A stretch of DNA of 64,000 nucleotides from Sphingopyxis sp. DBS4 (GTDB lineage: Bacteria; Pseudomonadota; Alphaproteobacteria; Sphingomonadales; Sphingomonadaceae), in assembly GCF_024628865.1 (NCBI RefSeq), contig NZ_CP102384.1, positions 2,181,001 to 2,245,000 of the forward strand, written 5' to 3'. The translations under genes were made by a program, and so were the position numbers. Shown here piece by piece: positions 26,165 to 36,178 of this stretch (position 1 is its first letter; each line of letters begins with the position of its first letter). Under the pieces are notes generated by a model. It worked only from the letters and a program-made list of their open reading frames with translations, was not told the origin of the DNA and did not search any database.

Positions 26165-27847
26165 ATGAAATCCATCGCCACGCTCGCGGCGCTGCTGCTG
26201 ATCGCCGCGCCCGCCGCCGCCGAGGAGGCGACGCTCTATCGCGGCGGGACGATCATCACGATGGACGGCGATTCGCCGCACATGGTCGAGGCGGTCGTCG
26301 CGAAGGACGGCCGGATCGCCTTCGCGGGCGACGAAAAGGCCGCGCGCACCGCCGCGGGCAAGGACGCGGCGATCCACGACCTGAAGGGCGCGACGATGCT
26401 TCCCGGTTTCGTCGATGCCCATTCGCACTTCGCGGTCGCGATGCAGATGGCCGACGGGCTCGACCTCTGGGACAAGACCCTGCCGCCCGTCACCGACATC
26501 CCTTCGCTGCAAAGCGTCATCCGCGATTATATCGCGCGCAAGGCGATCCCGAAGGACGGCTGGGTGATCGTCTGGCAATATGATCATGAAAAGCTCGCCG
26601 AAAAGCGCCACATCACCCGCGCCGAGCTCGACGCGGTGGCGGCGGACCGCAAGATCGTCGTGCTCCACCAGTCGCTCCACGCGCTCGTCGCGAACAGCGC
26701 CGCGCTCGCCGCCGCGAAGCTGACCGACGCCAGCCAGCCGCCGCCGGGCGGGATGATGCTGCGCGATGCCGACGGGCATCTGAACGGCGTTCTGCTCGAA
26801 AAGTCGACCTTCCTGATGCTCGCCGCGATGCCCCAGCTCTCGCCCGAACAAAAGCTCGCGCGGCTCGACGCGGCGCAGCAGCGCTATTTCGCGGAAGGCT
26901 ATACCCATGCGCAGGACGGCGCGACGATGCCCGCCGACCTCGCCTTCTTCACCGGCCCCGCCGCGCGCCAGCACCTCAAGATCGACCTCGCGCTGCTGCC
27001 GCTCTACACCGGGCTCGACGCGCTGCTCGCGCGGCCCGACATCCGCTTCGGCCAATATAACGGCCATGTGAAATTGCAGGGGATCAAGGTCATCCTCGAC
27101 GGGTCGGTGCAGGCACGCACCGGCTATTTCACCCGCGACTATGCCCGCGGCGCCCCCGACGGCAGCCACCCGTGGCACGGCGCTCCGGCGATGGATCAGG
27201 CGGCGTTCGACGACCTCGCCAAAAAGGTCACCGATCGCGGCTGGCAGATCTTCGTCCACGCCAACGGCGACGCGGCGATCGACATGGCGATCAAGGGCTT
27301 CGACGCCGCCGGGATCAAGGCCGCCGACGACCGCCGCCCGATCGTCATCCACTCGCAATTCCAGCGCCGCGACCAGCTTGCCGATTACAAGCGCATCGGG
27401 GTCGGCCCCTCCTATTTCTCGAACCACGCCTGGTTTTGGGCCGACGTCCACCGCACCAACTTCCCCACGGAGGTCGTCGATTTCATCAGCCCGCTGAAGT
27501 CAGCACGCGCGGCGGGTCTGATCCCGTCGAACCACAGCGACTATAGCGTCACGCCGCTCGACACGCGCTTCATGCTCTGGACCTCGATGGCGCGCGTCTC
27601 GCCGACCGGCGTGGTCAGCGGCCCTGACGAGCGGCTGGGCGCCTACGAAGGCCTGCAAGCGCTCACCACCGGCCCCGCGTGGCAGGCGTTCGAGGAAAAT
27701 CGCAAAGGCCGGATCAAGGCCGGGCTGCTCGCCGACTTCGTCATCCTCGACAAAAATCCGCTGACCACGCCGGTCGACGCGATCCGCGACATCAAGGTGC
27801 TGGAGACGGTCAAGGAAGGACAGACGGTCTGGAAACGCGCCGACTGA
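26165..27847 (+). CDS. secreted amidohydrolase (YtcJ-like)
   Basis: These 560 residues have a signal peptide (MKSIATLAALLLIAAPAAA) and an amidohydrolase-3 fold. LPGFVDAHSHF holds the metal-binding HxH (about 84-88), and later come LDGSVQARTGYF, the HANGDAAI motif and PSNHSDYSVTP. Members hydrolyse amide or related bonds in the periplasm; the substrate is unknown. The start at 26165 is close to a GGGAGAG ribosome site. A REP doublet separates it from the previous ORF. Confidence 0.85.
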   Translation: MKSIATLAALLLIAAPAAAEEATLYRGGTIITMDGDSPHMVEAVVAKDGRIAFAGDEKAARTAAGKDAAIHDLKGATMLPGFVDAHSHFAVAMQMADGLDLWDKTLPPVTDIPSLQSVIRDYIARKAIPKDGWVIVWQYDHEKLAEKRHITRAELDAVAADRKIVVLHQSLHALVANSAALAAAKLTDASQPPPGGMMLRDADGHLNGVLLEKSTFLMLAAMPQLSPEQKLARLDAAQQRYFAEGYTHAQDGATMPADLAFFTGPAARQHLKIDLALLPLYTGLDALLARPDIRFGQYNGHVKLQGIKVILDGSVQARTGYFTRDYARGAPDGSHPWHGAPAMDQAAFDDLAKKVTDRGWQIFVHANGDAAIDMAIKGFDAAGIKAADDRRPIVIHSQFQRRDQLADYKRIGVGPSYFSNHAWFWADVHRTNFPTEVVDFISPLKSARAAGLIPSNHSDYSVTPLDTRFMLWTSMARVSPTGVVSGPDERLGAYEGLQALTTGPAWQAFEENRKGRIKAGLLADFVILDKNPLTTPVDAIRDIKVLETVKEGQTVWKRAD

Positions 27848-27869
27848 CCGCCCCCGCGAAAGGCCCGCT

Positions 27870-28361
27870 CTATTCGGTGCAGAAGCGCACGAACCGCGCG
27901 ATCGCGTCCCTGCCCTTTGCCGTCGCCGCCATGTCGGTCGTTTCGCCCGACGCGGTCAGGCGTAGCCAGCCGTTGGCGGCGAACGCGCGGATCAGGGGCG
28001 AGCCGCCCGCAATCTCCTCGGACGAGAAATAGGGCATTTCCTCGGCGTCGGTGGTGCCCTTGAGCTGCAGGCGGGCGTCGCCCGAGGTCAGTTCGATCGC
28101 GCTCAGTTCGGGATCGCCGCCGGTGATACTCGCAAAGATGCGGTTTCCGCCCTCTTCGCAAGCGAACGCCAGCGGCTGGTCGTCGGTATCGGCGACTTCA
28201 TAGGCCAGAACCGCGCTCTGCGCGCGCTCCTCGTCATCGACGCGCATCGTCCAGTCGTAGCCGTCGGTCACCGCAGGCGCCTCTCCGCCCGCTGCGGCAG
28301 CGGCTCCGCCCATGGTCGCAAGAACCAGCAGCGCGCCGGCCGAAAACCTGTTTCGCATCAT
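27870..28361 (-). CDS. hypothetical exported protein
   Basis: This 163-residue protein has a signal peptide (MMRNRFSAGALLVLATMGGAAAAA) and no recognised domain. Polar, mostly beta-type sequence follows, with two Cys residues (ACEEGG and RFCTE) that could form a disulfide in the periplasm. It faces the amidohydrolase, only 22 nt away. The start is one of two adjacent ATG codons (28361/28358). Confidence 0.6.
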   Translation of the reverse strand: MMRNRFSAGALLVLATMGGAAAAAGGEAPAVTDGYDWTMRVDDEERAQSAVLAYEVADTDDQPLAFACEEGGNRIFASITGGDPELSAIELTSGDARLQLKGTTDAEEMPYFSSEEIAGGSPLIRAFAANGWLRLTASGETTDMAATAKGRDAIARFVRFCTE

Positions 28362-28661
28362 CTCTTCGCTACCTCGTTCCGATTGCAATTCCAGTGTGTT
28401 AGCGATCACCGGCGGCGGACGTCAATGCTTTTGGGGCGGCGGCATATTTCCGGAATGGCGCGAAAAGCCCTTGCAAAGATTCCGGCGCAAATTAGCAACG
28501 GGATCGTCCGGCCATTCGGTCCGGTCACGGGGGTTGCTACATCAAACCGGACCTGCGGCTTGCCGCGCGTCGTCGAATGCCGCTCATTCGATCGCGCGTC
28601 TGCAAGGAAGCGCGGCGATTCCGCTCGAATGTCGCCCCTGTTTGGGAACAGGGGGTCGACA
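28362..28661. other. intergenic region without a recognised feature
   Basis: 300 bp lie between two divergent exported-protein genes. Base composition is slightly lower in GC near 28380-28500. I see no hairpin, repeat or convincing promoter pair. Confidence 0.4.
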
Positions 28662-29414
28662 ATGACGAATATTATGCGAACCAGGGCCGTTATCGCGACG
28701 ATCGCCGCAGCCTGCGTTCCGATCATGGCGGCGGCCGCGCAGCCGGCATCCGATACCCCGGCCGAAACGACCGCGGTCGCGGCGGAGGAAGCCGCCGCCC
28801 CCGTCGCGCCGCTCGATGCCGCGGCACCACCGGTCGAAGCGGCGCCGGTCCCGGACTGCGAGCTTCATGTCTTCCCGACCATCGAGGGGCAGGCGATGAC
28901 CACCGGCTGGCTGTCCGGCTTCGGCATCGTGGGCGCGGTCGCCGATGCCGCGTCGAACAAGAACCGCAATATCAGCGAAGCCGAATATCTGAAGGAAGCC
29001 CTGGGGCCGCAGATGCAGATCGACGCGCTGCAATCGATCGACCTCCTTGCAGCGCTCAAATTGCCGCCGTCGCAGATCATCTATGAAACGCCGATCGCCG
29101 ACCGCAAGATCAGCACCAAGGCGACGACCCGGCTCAGCCCGTCGGCGGCCGCCTGCTACGTCGAACTGATCATCACCCAGAATTTCTATACCAAACGGGC
29201 GATCTACGGCCGCTCGCTCAACAACCGTTTCATCGTCAAGGATTTCCGTACCGGGAAGAAGGAGACGGCGATGGTCAAGGGGCGCGGCGGCAACGGCCTT
29301 TCGATTTTCCCGCCCAAGACCGGTGAGGAAGAGGCCGCCGCCAACCAGGAACTGCGCGAGGTCTTCGTGAAGAATTTCCTCGAATTCGCCAAGGGTTACG
29401 CGCCCGCCAAATGA
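28662..29414 (+). CDS. hypothetical exported protein
   Basis: These 250 residues have an N-terminal signal sequence (RTRAVIATIAAACVPIMAAAAQ) and an Ala/Pro-rich linker to about residue 60. A conserved-looking domain follows (CELHVFPTIEGQAMTTGWLSGFGIVG ending EVFVKNFLEFAKGYAP). No known family recognised. In-frame ATG codons at 28662 and 28674 are both possible. The next gene follows after 70 nt on the same strand. Confidence 0.6.
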   Translation: MTNIMRTRAVIATIAAACVPIMAAAAQPASDTPAETTAVAAEEAAAPVAPLDAAAPPVEAAPVPDCELHVFPTIEGQAMTTGWLSGFGIVGAVADAASNKNRNISEAEYLKEALGPQMQIDALQSIDLLAALKLPPSQIIYETPIADRKISTKATTRLSPSAAACYVELIITQNFYTKRAIYGRSLNNRFIVKDFRTGKKETAMVKGRGGNGLSIFPPKTGEEEAAANQELREVFVKNFLEFAKGYAPAK

Positions 29415-29484
29415 TTTGAGATGCGGGGTAGCCGCCGCTTCCGGCGGTGGCGCCCTGTATCCCGTTCGTCACAGGAAGCCCGCC

Positions 29485-30396
29485 TTGCGCCTGCTGATCG
29501 GCCTCTGCCTTGCCGCCGTCGTCGCGCCCGCCGCGATGGCGGCGCCTGCGCCCGCCAAGCCCTCGGCCATCGTCGCCGAACGCGACCGCGCCGCCGACGG
29601 CCGCGCGGTCCAGATCGTCCTCGCCCAAAAATGGATCGAGACGAGCGTCGACGTCGGGCGCGTGGCCAGCTCGGCGGGCGGCGGCGGCCTGATCGGCGCG
29701 ATCCTCATCGAGTCGATGGACGACAAAGGCAGACGGATGCGCGACGCCGCCGCCCAAAAAGCCGAAGCGACCGTCGCGCCGCTACGCCAGGTGCTGGGCG
29801 ATTTCGACGCCGATGCGCTAGCGCTCGCAACGACCGGCGCGGCGCTCGGGCAAATCGGCTGGTTCCGCGCCCGCGACATCGCGCTGAGCAAGGACGCCTC
29901 CGCCGATGGCCGCCGCGCCTTCGCCGCGTCCGCCGATACGCCGCAAATCGCGTTCATCGCCTACAGCTACGGCCTGTCGCCCGACTTCACGCAAATCCGC
30001 GCCGTGGCCGAAATTTCCCTGGTCCATCAGGCAAAGGACAAAGCACACGGCGCCGCGCCCGCGCCCTATTATCGGCAGACGATCACCAGCGTCGTGCAAC
30101 TGGATCGGCGATCCTATGCGCCGGAAGACAATGTCGCCGCATGGGCCGCGGATGACGGGCGCCGGGCCAGGGTCGCGCTGGACAAGGCTTTCGGCAGCCT
30201 CCAACGATCGATTCCCTACGCGCTGAACCTGACCGAGGCCGAATTACAGCGCCTGACCGGCAAGGATCGCGAAAAAGCTTTCGGTGCCGGCTTCTATGGC
30301 CCGCTGATCGCGCGCGATCCGGACGGCGGAATGCTCCTCTGGTCGAAGGGCCTCGTCCATGTGCAGACCTTGCCCCCGGCGAACGAAGAGGGCTGA
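29485..30396 (+). CDS. hypothetical exported protein
   Basis: These 303 residues have a hydrophobic signal (RLLIGLCLAAVVAPAAMAAPA). I place the start at a TTG preceded by AGGAAG with 7-nt spacing; the open frame upstream has no such site. The body has no recognised domain. It contains a glycine-rich segment (SSAGGGGLIGAILIES) and long mixed-charge helices. It likely forms a unit with the exported protein just upstream. Confidence 0.5.
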   Translation: MRLLIGLCLAAVVAPAAMAAPAPAKPSAIVAERDRAADGRAVQIVLAQKWIETSVDVGRVASSAGGGGLIGAILIESMDDKGRRMRDAAAQKAEATVAPLRQVLGDFDADALALATTGAALGQIGWFRARDIALSKDASADGRRAFAASADTPQIAFIAYSYGLSPDFTQIRAVAEISLVHQAKDKAHGAAPAPYYRQTITSVVQLDRRSYAPEDNVAAWAADDGRRARVALDKAFGSLQRSIPYALNLTEAELQRLTGKDREKAFGAGFYGPLIARDPDGGMLLWSKGLVHVQTLPPANEEG

Positions 30397-30410
30397 CGAA
30401 GCCCGGCCGG

Positions 30411-31877
30411 TCAGCCGAGCGCTTTCTTCAGCAGTTCGTTGACGACCTGCGGGTTCGCCTTGCCCTGCATCGCCTTCATCGTCTGCCCGACGAAGAAGCC
30501 GAACAAGGCTTCCTTGCCGCCCTTATACTGCTCGACCTTGTCGGCGTTGGCAGCGAGCACCTTGGCGATCTCGGCCTCGATCGCGCCGGTGTCGCTCGTC
30601 TGCTTGAGGCCTTCGCGATCGACGATCGCCGCGGCGCCGTTCCCGCTTTCGAGCATCTTCTCGAACACCTGCTTCGCGATCGTCCCCGAAATGGTGCCGT
30701 CGGCGACAAGGCCGAGCAGTTCGGCGGCCTGCGCCGGGCTGACCGGCGATTCCGAAATGTCCTTGCCGAGCCGATTGAGCGCACCGAACAACTCGCTCGT
30801 CACCCAGTTCGCCGCCGCGACCGGCTTCGCGCCCGCTTCGAGCAGCGCGTCGAACCAGCGCGCCGCCTCGACCTCGGCGGTCAGCACGTCGGCGTTATAG
30901 GCCGAAATGCCTTCGCTCAGATAACGCGCGCGCTTGGCGTCGGGCAGTTCGGGCAGGCTTTCGCGGCACTCCGCCAGAAACGCGTCGTCGAGGATCAGCG
31001 GCAGCAAGTCGGGATCGGGGAAATAGCGATAATCATGCGCATCTTCCTTCGACCGCATCGACCGCGTCTCGTTCCGGTCGGGATCGTAAAGGCGCGTTTC
31101 CTGCACCACCGTGCCGCCGCTTTCGATCAACTCGACCTGGCGCTTCGCCTCGCCCTCGATCACCGCCATCACGAAACGCACCGAATTGACGTTCTTCGTC
31201 TCGGTGCGCGTCCCGAATTCGTCGCCGGGCTTGCGAACCGACACGTTGACGTCGGCGCGCATCGAGCCTTCTTCCATATTGCCGTCGCACGAGCCGACGT
31301 AGCGCAGGATCGAGCGCAGCTTGCGGACATAGGCCCCGGCTTCCGCGGGCGAGCGCATGTCGGGGCGCGAGACGATCTCCATCAGCGCGACGCCCGATCG
31401 GTTGAGGTCGACATAGGACATCGTCGGATGCTGGTCGTGCATCAGCTTGCCGGCGTCCTGCTCGACATGGATACGCTCGATCCCGATGCGCTTGGCCTCA
31501 GGCAGACCCGCCTTTTCATCGGCCTCGATCGTCAGCGAGCCTTCGCCGACAAGCGGGTGATAAAGCTGCGAAATCTGGTAACCCTGCGGCAGATCGGCAT
31601 AGAAATAATTCTTGCGGTCGAAGCGCGACCATGTGTTGATCTCGGCCTCGATCGCCATCCCCGTGCGCACCGCCTGACGGATGCACTCGCGGTTCGGCAC
31701 CGGCAGCATCCCCGGCATCGCGGCATCGACCAGCGACACCTGCGTGTTCGGCTCGGCTCCGAACGCCGTCGCGGCGCCCGAAAACAGCTTGGCGTTGGAG
31801 GTGACCTGCGCATGGACCTCGAGGCCGATCACGACCTCCCACTCGCCGGTTTCGCCCTTGATGCGATAGTCGCTCAT
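30411..31877 (-). CDS. gatB: Asp-tRNA(Asn)/Glu-tRNA(Gln) amidotransferase subunit B
   Basis: These 488 residues match Gat[31 protein letters not shown] and [10 protein letters not shown] in the kinase domain, and a helical tail domain near the C-terminus. It activates the glutamyl or aspartyl group on mischarged tRNA using ATP and passes it ammonia from GatA. Its ATG overlaps the TAA of the preceding small gene (TAATG). Last gene of the gatCAB unit. Confidence 0.97.
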   Translation of the reverse strand: MSDYRIKGETGEWEVVIGLEVHAQVTSNAKLFSGAATAFGAEPNTQVSLVDAAMPGMLPVPNRECIRQAVRTGMAIEAEINTWSRFDRKNYFYADLPQGYQISQLYHPLVGEGSLTIEADEKAGLPEAKRIGIERIHVEQDAGKLMHDQHPTMSYVDLNRSGVALMEIVSRPDMRSPAEAGAYVRKLRSILRYVGSCDGNMEEGSMRADVNVSVRKPGDEFGTRTETKNVNSVRFVMAVIEGEAKRQVELIESGGTVVQETRLYDPDRNETRSMRSKEDAHDYRYFPDPDLLPLILDDAFLAECRESLPELPDAKRARYLSEGISAYNADVLTAEVEAARWFDALLEAGAKPVAAANWVTSELFGALNRLGKDISESPVSPAQAAELLGLVADGTISGTIAKQVFEKMLESGNGAAAIVDREGLKQTSDTGAIEAEIAKVLAANADKVEQYKGGKEALFGFFVGQTMKAMQGKANPQVVNELLKKALG

Positions 31878-32155
31878 TATTCCATCAAGTCCTTCGATAT
31901 CTCCGCTGATCCGGAGAATATTTTATCCGCGCCATTGTTTAGGATCGTCACATTCACCAATCCGTCAAAGGGACCGGCATGTCTTTTCGACATTGCGACG
32001 CTCCAACCGGAAAATTCACCCGATCCGACAACGCCAACCAACTGTTCGCTGCCGTCCTCGACAACGGCTGTAAACTCGCGTGGCGGTTCGATCGTGCCAA
32101 TCCCGTCCGTCCAACCCCAGCCGTAGATGGGCTTAACGGACAGGTGCAAACTCAC
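31877..32155 (-). CDS. hypothetical protein between gatA and gatB
   Basis: This 92-residue ORF overlaps gatA at its start and gatB at its stop (TAATG). Three successive GTG codons (32161, 32158, 32155) could begin it; the last makes a GTGA overlap with the gatA stop, so I use it. The sequence has Trp/Gly-rich beta-type stretches ([11 protein letters not shown]) and no known domain. Tight coupling inside gatCAB suggests it is translated with the amidotransferase; any function there is unproven. Confidence 0.6.
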   Translation of the reverse strand: MSLHLSVKPIYGWGWTDGIGTIEPPREFTAVVEDGSEQLVGVVGSGEFSGWSVAMSKRHAGPFDGLVNVTILNNGADKIFSGSAEISKDLME

Positions 32156-33633
32156 CACCACTTCTCTGCGCGCGCGGTAAAGCCCGCGCGCTCCTCGATC
32201 GCCAACCCCGCGTTCAGCACGCCCTGCTCGTCGAACGCCCTGCCGATGATCTGCAAGCCCAAGGGCAGCCCTTCGCGGTTCAGCGCCGCGGGGACCGACA
32301 TCGCGGGCAGCCCCGCGAGGCTCGCGGGCACCGCGAACACGTCGTTGAGGTACATCGCCAGCGGATCGGCAGTCTTTTCGCCGAGCCCGAACGCCGCCGA
32401 CGGCGCGGTCGGCGCGAGGATCACGTCGCAGCTTGCAAATGCCTGTTCGAAATCGCGCGCGATCAGCGTCCGCACCTTCTGCGCCTGCGTGTAATAAGCG
32501 TCGTAGAAGCCCGCCGACAGCACATAGGTGCCGATCATGATCCGGCGCTTGACCTCGGGCCCGAAGCCGTCGGCGCGCGTCGCGGCGTACATGTCCTGCA
32601 ACCCTGCCTTTTCGGGCAGATCGCGCAGACCGTAGCGCACGCCGTCATAGCGCGCGAGGTTCGACGACGCCTCGGCGGGCGCGATGATATAATAGGCGGG
32701 AAGCGCATATTTGGTGTGCGGCAGGCTGATCTCGACGACGTCGGCCCCCGCATCCTTCAGCATCGCGATCCCGGCATCCCACATCGCGTCGATGTCGGGG
32801 TCGATGCCCTCCAGCCGATACTCCTTGGGAATACCGACCGCCTTGCCCTTGAGATCACTCGACAAAGCCGCTTCCCAATTCGGCACTGGCAAATCGAGGC
32901 TCGTCGCGTCCTTGGGATCGAAGCCCGCCATATTTTCGAGCATGATCGCGCAGTCGCGCACATCGCGCGCCATCGGCCCCGCCTGGTCGAGCGAGCTCGC
33001 AAAGGCGACGATGCCCCAGCGCGAGCAGCGGCCATAGGTCGGCTTGATCCCCGAAATGCCGGTGAAAGCCGCAGGCTGGCGGATCGAGCCGCCAGTGTCG
33101 GTCCCGGTCGCCGCGGGGCACAGCCGCGCCGCGATCGCCGACGAGCTGCCGCCCGACGAGCCGCCCGGCGCGAGCGCGGCATTGCCGCCGTCCTTGCGCC
33201 GCCACGGACTGATGACGTTGCCGAAATAGCTCGTCTCGTTCGACGATCCCATCGCGAACTGGTCGAGGTTCAGCTTCCCGAGCATCCCCGCGCCCGCATC
33301 CCACAATTTCTGCGACACCGTGGACTCGTAGCGCGGCACGAAACCTTCGAGCATATGGCTCGCGGCGGTGGTCTGGACGCCGTTGGTCGCGAACAGGTCC
33401 TTCATGCCGATCGGCACGCCCGATAGCGGTTTCAACGTCCCTGCGGCGCGGTCGGCGTCGGCCGTCTTCGCCGCCGCCAGCGCAAGCTCGGGCGTCTCGA
33501 CGATGAACGCATTGAGCGCCTTCGCGCCCGCGACATTGGCATTGAACGCCTCCGCGACCTCGACGGCGCTGAAATCGCCCGCGCGGTGCCCGTCGCGAAT
33601 CTGCGCGACGGTCAGGTTGGTAAGCTCGGTCAT
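32152..33633 (-). CDS. gatA: Asp-tRNA(Asn)/Glu-tRNA(Gln) amidotransferase subunit A
   Basis: This 493-residue amidase-signature protein has the catalytic Lys78 in [10 protein letters not shown], cis-Ser about 159 in PGGSSGGSS and Ser183 in [10 protein letters not shown], the Ser-cisSer-Lys triad. It releases ammonia from glutamine for GatB. Starts one base into the gatC stop and is followed by a small extra ORF before gatB. Confidence 0.97.
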   Translation of the reverse strand: MTELTNLTVAQIRDGHRAGDFSAVEVAEAFNANVAGAKALNAFIVETPELALAAAKTADADRAAGTLKPLSGVPIGMKDLFATNGVQTTAASHMLEGFVPRYESTVSQKLWDAGAGMLGKLNLDQFAMGSSNETSYFGNVISPWRRKDGGNAALAPGGSSGGSSSAIAARLCPAATGTDTGGSIRQPAAFTGISGIKPTYGRCSRWGIVAFASSLDQAGPMARDVRDCAIMLENMAGFDPKDATSLDLPVPNWEAALSSDLKGKAVGIPKEYRLEGIDPDIDAMWDAGIAMLKDAGADVVEISLPHTKYALPAYYIIAPAEASSNLARYDGVRYGLRDLPEKAGLQDMYAATRADGFGPEVKRRIMIGTYVLSAGFYDAYYTQAQKVRTLIARDFEQAFASCDVILAPTAPSAAFGLGEKTADPLAMYLNDVFAVPASLAGLPAMSVPAALNREGLPLGLQIIGRAFDEQGVLNAGLAIEERAGFTARAEKWW

Positions 33634-33935
33634 TATTCGATCACCTTGGGAACGCCGAAAAAGCCGTGCTGCGGCGCAGGCGCGTTCGCGAGAATATCGT
33701 CGCGGCGGTTGCCACCGGTCAGCGGGTCGGCGTCGACGACATCGTCGCGCAGCCTGAGCGTGTTCGGGATCACCGCCGTCATCGGCTCGACCCCGGTCAC
33801 ATCGACCTCGCCGAGTTGCTCGACCCAGCCGAGGATGCCGTTCAATTCGCCTTCCATCGCCGCGGCTTCGGCATCGCTGATCGCGATGCGCGCCAGCGAC
33901 GCTATCTTCCTGACTGTTGCCTGATCGATTGCCAT
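33633..33935 (-). CDS. gatC: Asp-tRNA(Asn)/Glu-tRNA(Gln) amidotransferase subunit C
   Basis: This 100-residue protein begins [20 protein letters not shown] and carries the GatC signatures [21 protein letters not shown] and LRDD. GatC stabilises the A and B subunits. Two tandem ATG codons (33938/33935) are possible starts, with AAGGCGATA upstream; the longer open frame above them is not needed. Confidence 0.95.
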   Translation of the reverse strand: MAIDQATVRKIASLARIAISDAEAAAMEGELNGILGWVEQLGEVDVTGVEPMTAVIPNTLRLRDDVVDADPLTGGNRRDDILANAPAPQHGFFGVPKVIE

Positions 33936-34008
33936 CATTATCGCCTTATCGGGAGAAGCTGGGCCGCTAGCATTGTGTCCGGCGCGCTTCAAGGCAGGCG
34001 CGAAATTC

Positions 34009-35781
34009 TCACTCGAAATCCTCGCCCACGGGCTTGCCATCGACGAAGATCTGCCGCCGCGTCACCGTCCGCACCTCCAGCACGCCCTTTTCCAACTGCT
34101 CCATCGTCAACTCGGCCTGGGTGGCTTCGACCGTCTCGTCGAGCCCGTAAGCCTGCTTCCATTTCTGCGTCTTGGGATCGCGCGCGAAGCGGACCAGGTT
34201 GTTCGGGTGCACGACGACCGCGATCCGCTCGGGCCCGATCCACTGCGCGATGCACGGCGCCGTGCCGCAAAAGCTGCGCGTGTCGAGCAGCGTATAGACT
34301 TCGGGCGGCAGCGGTCGTCCGGCGGGCAGCACGCGGACCTTCTCGGCGATCGCCTTCGCCCCGAAGGCGGCGTCGCGCGGATTTACGGTCTCGTTATAGC
34401 CGACCAGATCCCAGCGATTCTTCGCCTTGAGCGCCCATCCCGCAAGGTTCGCGCGCGTCGTGTCGGGCGATTTCGCCAGCTTCGCCATCGCGCGGCGCCC
34501 GGCGGGTCCGAAATCGAACGCCATCGCCGCCCAGTCGAATTGTTCGGCCTTGACCGTCCCCGACTTCAACCGGGCAAGCTGGTCGCGCGTCGAAATCGCA
34601 CCGAAATCCACGACCGGCAGCGCCAGGATCAGCGCCAGCAGCATCAGGCCGATCGCCAGTTTCTGCTGCAACGGCCGCAAGAGGTCGTCGAAATCCTGCT
34701 GCCCCCGCATGACCGACCACAGCCCGGCGACGCCATAGGCGAGCGCGATCGCCGCCGCGATCACGCCCCACAAACGCTCGGGGGTCCAGCCATATTGCCC
34801 CACGCGCAGATACATCGAATAAAAGGCGATCGCCGCCAGCGGCAGCACCGCGGCGACCAGCGCCGCTGCCGCGACGTGCAGCAGGCGATTGCCCGCGCGC
34901 TCGTCGCGCCCGCTGCCCACCGCTGCATTGGCGAGCAGCACCGCGAAAGCCGCCGCCGCCATCATCAGCGCAGCGGTCGAAAAGCCCGATTCCCACAGCG
35001 ACGTCAGCCCGGTTCCGATCAACGACAACAGGAACAGCACGAGGGCGGCGGCGAGCACCGGCGCCAGCACCGCGAGCACGATCATCACCAGCCGCTGCAA
35101 GGTCGCGACCAGCCCGTCGCGCTCGCGCAGCAGGCCAACGGCGCCACCGAACGCCGCCCCCGCCAGCATCCAGCCGAACCATTCGTCGTTGAGCAGCCGT
35201 TCGATCAGGTTAATCCCGATCAGCTTGAACATCTGCCCGATCAGCACGATCAGCAAAAAAGTCACGCCGACGAACGCCAGTCCCGCCGCGCCGATCACCG
35301 CATCGGCCCAGGCGTGGCTGTGCAGCCGCGCATAGGGCATCTGCCACAATTTCCAGAAGCGCCAGTCGGGCGCGACGTCGCGCCGCGTCTGGAACAAGGG
35401 CGTCGCGACGAGCACCGCGAGCATCCCCGACCAGAACGGCCATTCGAACGGCGATCCGCCGACATTATAGCCCGCCGAATGCCAGGCGATCAGGCCGATG
35501 ACGGCGCCCCACGCCAGCGCGAAGCCCGCCGCCCAGTGCCAGCGCCGCCGCTCGACCCCGAGCAGGAACACCACGGTCGCGACGGCGACGAACGCCGCGA
35601 GCGCGTCGCGGCCCGGCGCGTTCTGAGAACGGTCGATCAGCAGATGAAAGATCAGCCCCGCGATCGTTCCGGCCAGCGCCATGATCCACGGCCGCAGCGG
35701 CCAGGGCGGGTCGCTGTCGTCGAGCCTTGCCGAAAGACGGGGCGACTCAGGGGCGGGCGGGTTGGCGGGCGCATCGGTCAT
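34009..35781 (-). CDS. DUF4153 membrane protein
   Basis: This 590-residue protein has about ten transmembrane helices in the first 370 residues (for example [18 protein letters not shown] and [17 protein letters not shown]). A soluble C-terminal domain of about 200 residues ends [11 protein letters not shown]. The arrangement matches DUF4153, function unknown. The ATG at 35781 begins MTDAPANPP; a TTG just upstream is less likely. It is upstream of gatC on the same strand with a 73-nt gap. Confidence 0.8.
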   Translation of the reverse strand: MTDAPANPPAPESPRLSARLDDSDPPWPLRPWIMALAGTIAGLIFHLLIDRSQNAPGRDALAAFVAVATVVFLLGVERRRWHWAAGFALAWGAVIGLIAWHSAGYNVGGSPFEWPFWSGMLAVLVATPLFQTRRDVAPDWRFWKLWQMPYARLHSHAWADAVIGAAGLAFVGVTFLLIVLIGQMFKLIGINLIERLLNDEWFGWMLAGAAFGGAVGLLRERDGLVATLQRLVMIVLAVLAPVLAAALVLFLLSLIGTGLTSLWESGFSTAALMMAAAAFAVLLANAAVGSGRDERAGNRLLHVAAAALVAAVLPLAAIAFYSMYLRVGQYGWTPERLWGVIAAAIALAYGVAGLWSVMRGQQDFDDLLRPLQQKLAIGLMLLALILALPVVDFGAISTRDQLARLKSGTVKAEQFDWAAMAFDFGPAGRRAMAKLAKSPDTTRANLAGWALKAKNRWDLVGYNETVNPRDAAFGAKAIAEKVRVLPAGRPLPPEVYTLLDTRSFCGTAPCIAQWIGPERIAVVVHPNNLVRFARDPKTQKWKQAYGLDETVEATQAELTMEQLEKGVLEVRTVTRRQIFVDGKPVGEDFE

Positions 35782-35894
35782 GCGCAACGTCTAACCTCAA
35801 AACACGCCGTGCTGAACTCGTTTCGGGACAGCGACGCAGTTTGAAGAGTTGGGATTGTCGGGATTCACATATGAACTGATATGAGGATTCATCA

Positions 35895-35971
35895 TGTTCC
35901 CCCGCGAAGGCGGGGGTCCAGAGCGGGCTGGCGTTGCGCTGCTCTGGACCCCCGCCTTCGCGGGGGAACAC
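35895..35971. repeat. REP doublet, family C (GTTCCCCCGCGAAGGCGGGGG type)
   Basis: Inverted copies TGTTCCCCCGCGAAGGCGGG / CCCGCCTTCGCGGGGGAACA are separated by about 16 nt. Confidence 0.9.
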
Positions 35972-36038
35972 GGTTTTCCATAATCGGACAGCTGAAAGCT
36001 GAATCCCCACACTCCATAGAGTGCAATCTCGCCTCCCG

Positions 36039-36067
36039 CGTCACCCCGGACTTGATCCGGGGTGACG
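36039..36067. repeat. palindromic REP unit (CGTCACCCCGGAC type)
   Basis: A single hairpin, CGTCACCCCGGA / TCCGGGGTGACG with loop CTTGA, is a common sphingomonad-style intergenic palindrome and a different family from its neighbour at 35895. Confidence 0.8.
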
Positions 36068-36178
36068 AAGTATCGCGATCTCCGAAAAAACGCCCCATCG
36101 CCTTGGAAGCGAGGTCAATATGACGAGACATTTGAAGGCGCGGTCGCGAATAGCTAGATAGCGCTCAAATCCTCTCCC

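Larger units (their letters stand above)
35782..36178. other. intergenic region with two REP elements
   Basis: These 397 bp between two divergent genes contain a family C REP doublet (35895-35971) and a short perfect palindrome (36039-36067). Small open frames here run through the repeats and are not credible. The rest, including the upstream region of the DUF3089 gene, shows nothing else recognisable. Confidence 0.55.

Noticed and set aside
35892..36131. Small frames inside the REP doublet at 35895
   Set aside because: They are composed of repeat sequence and have no ribosome site.
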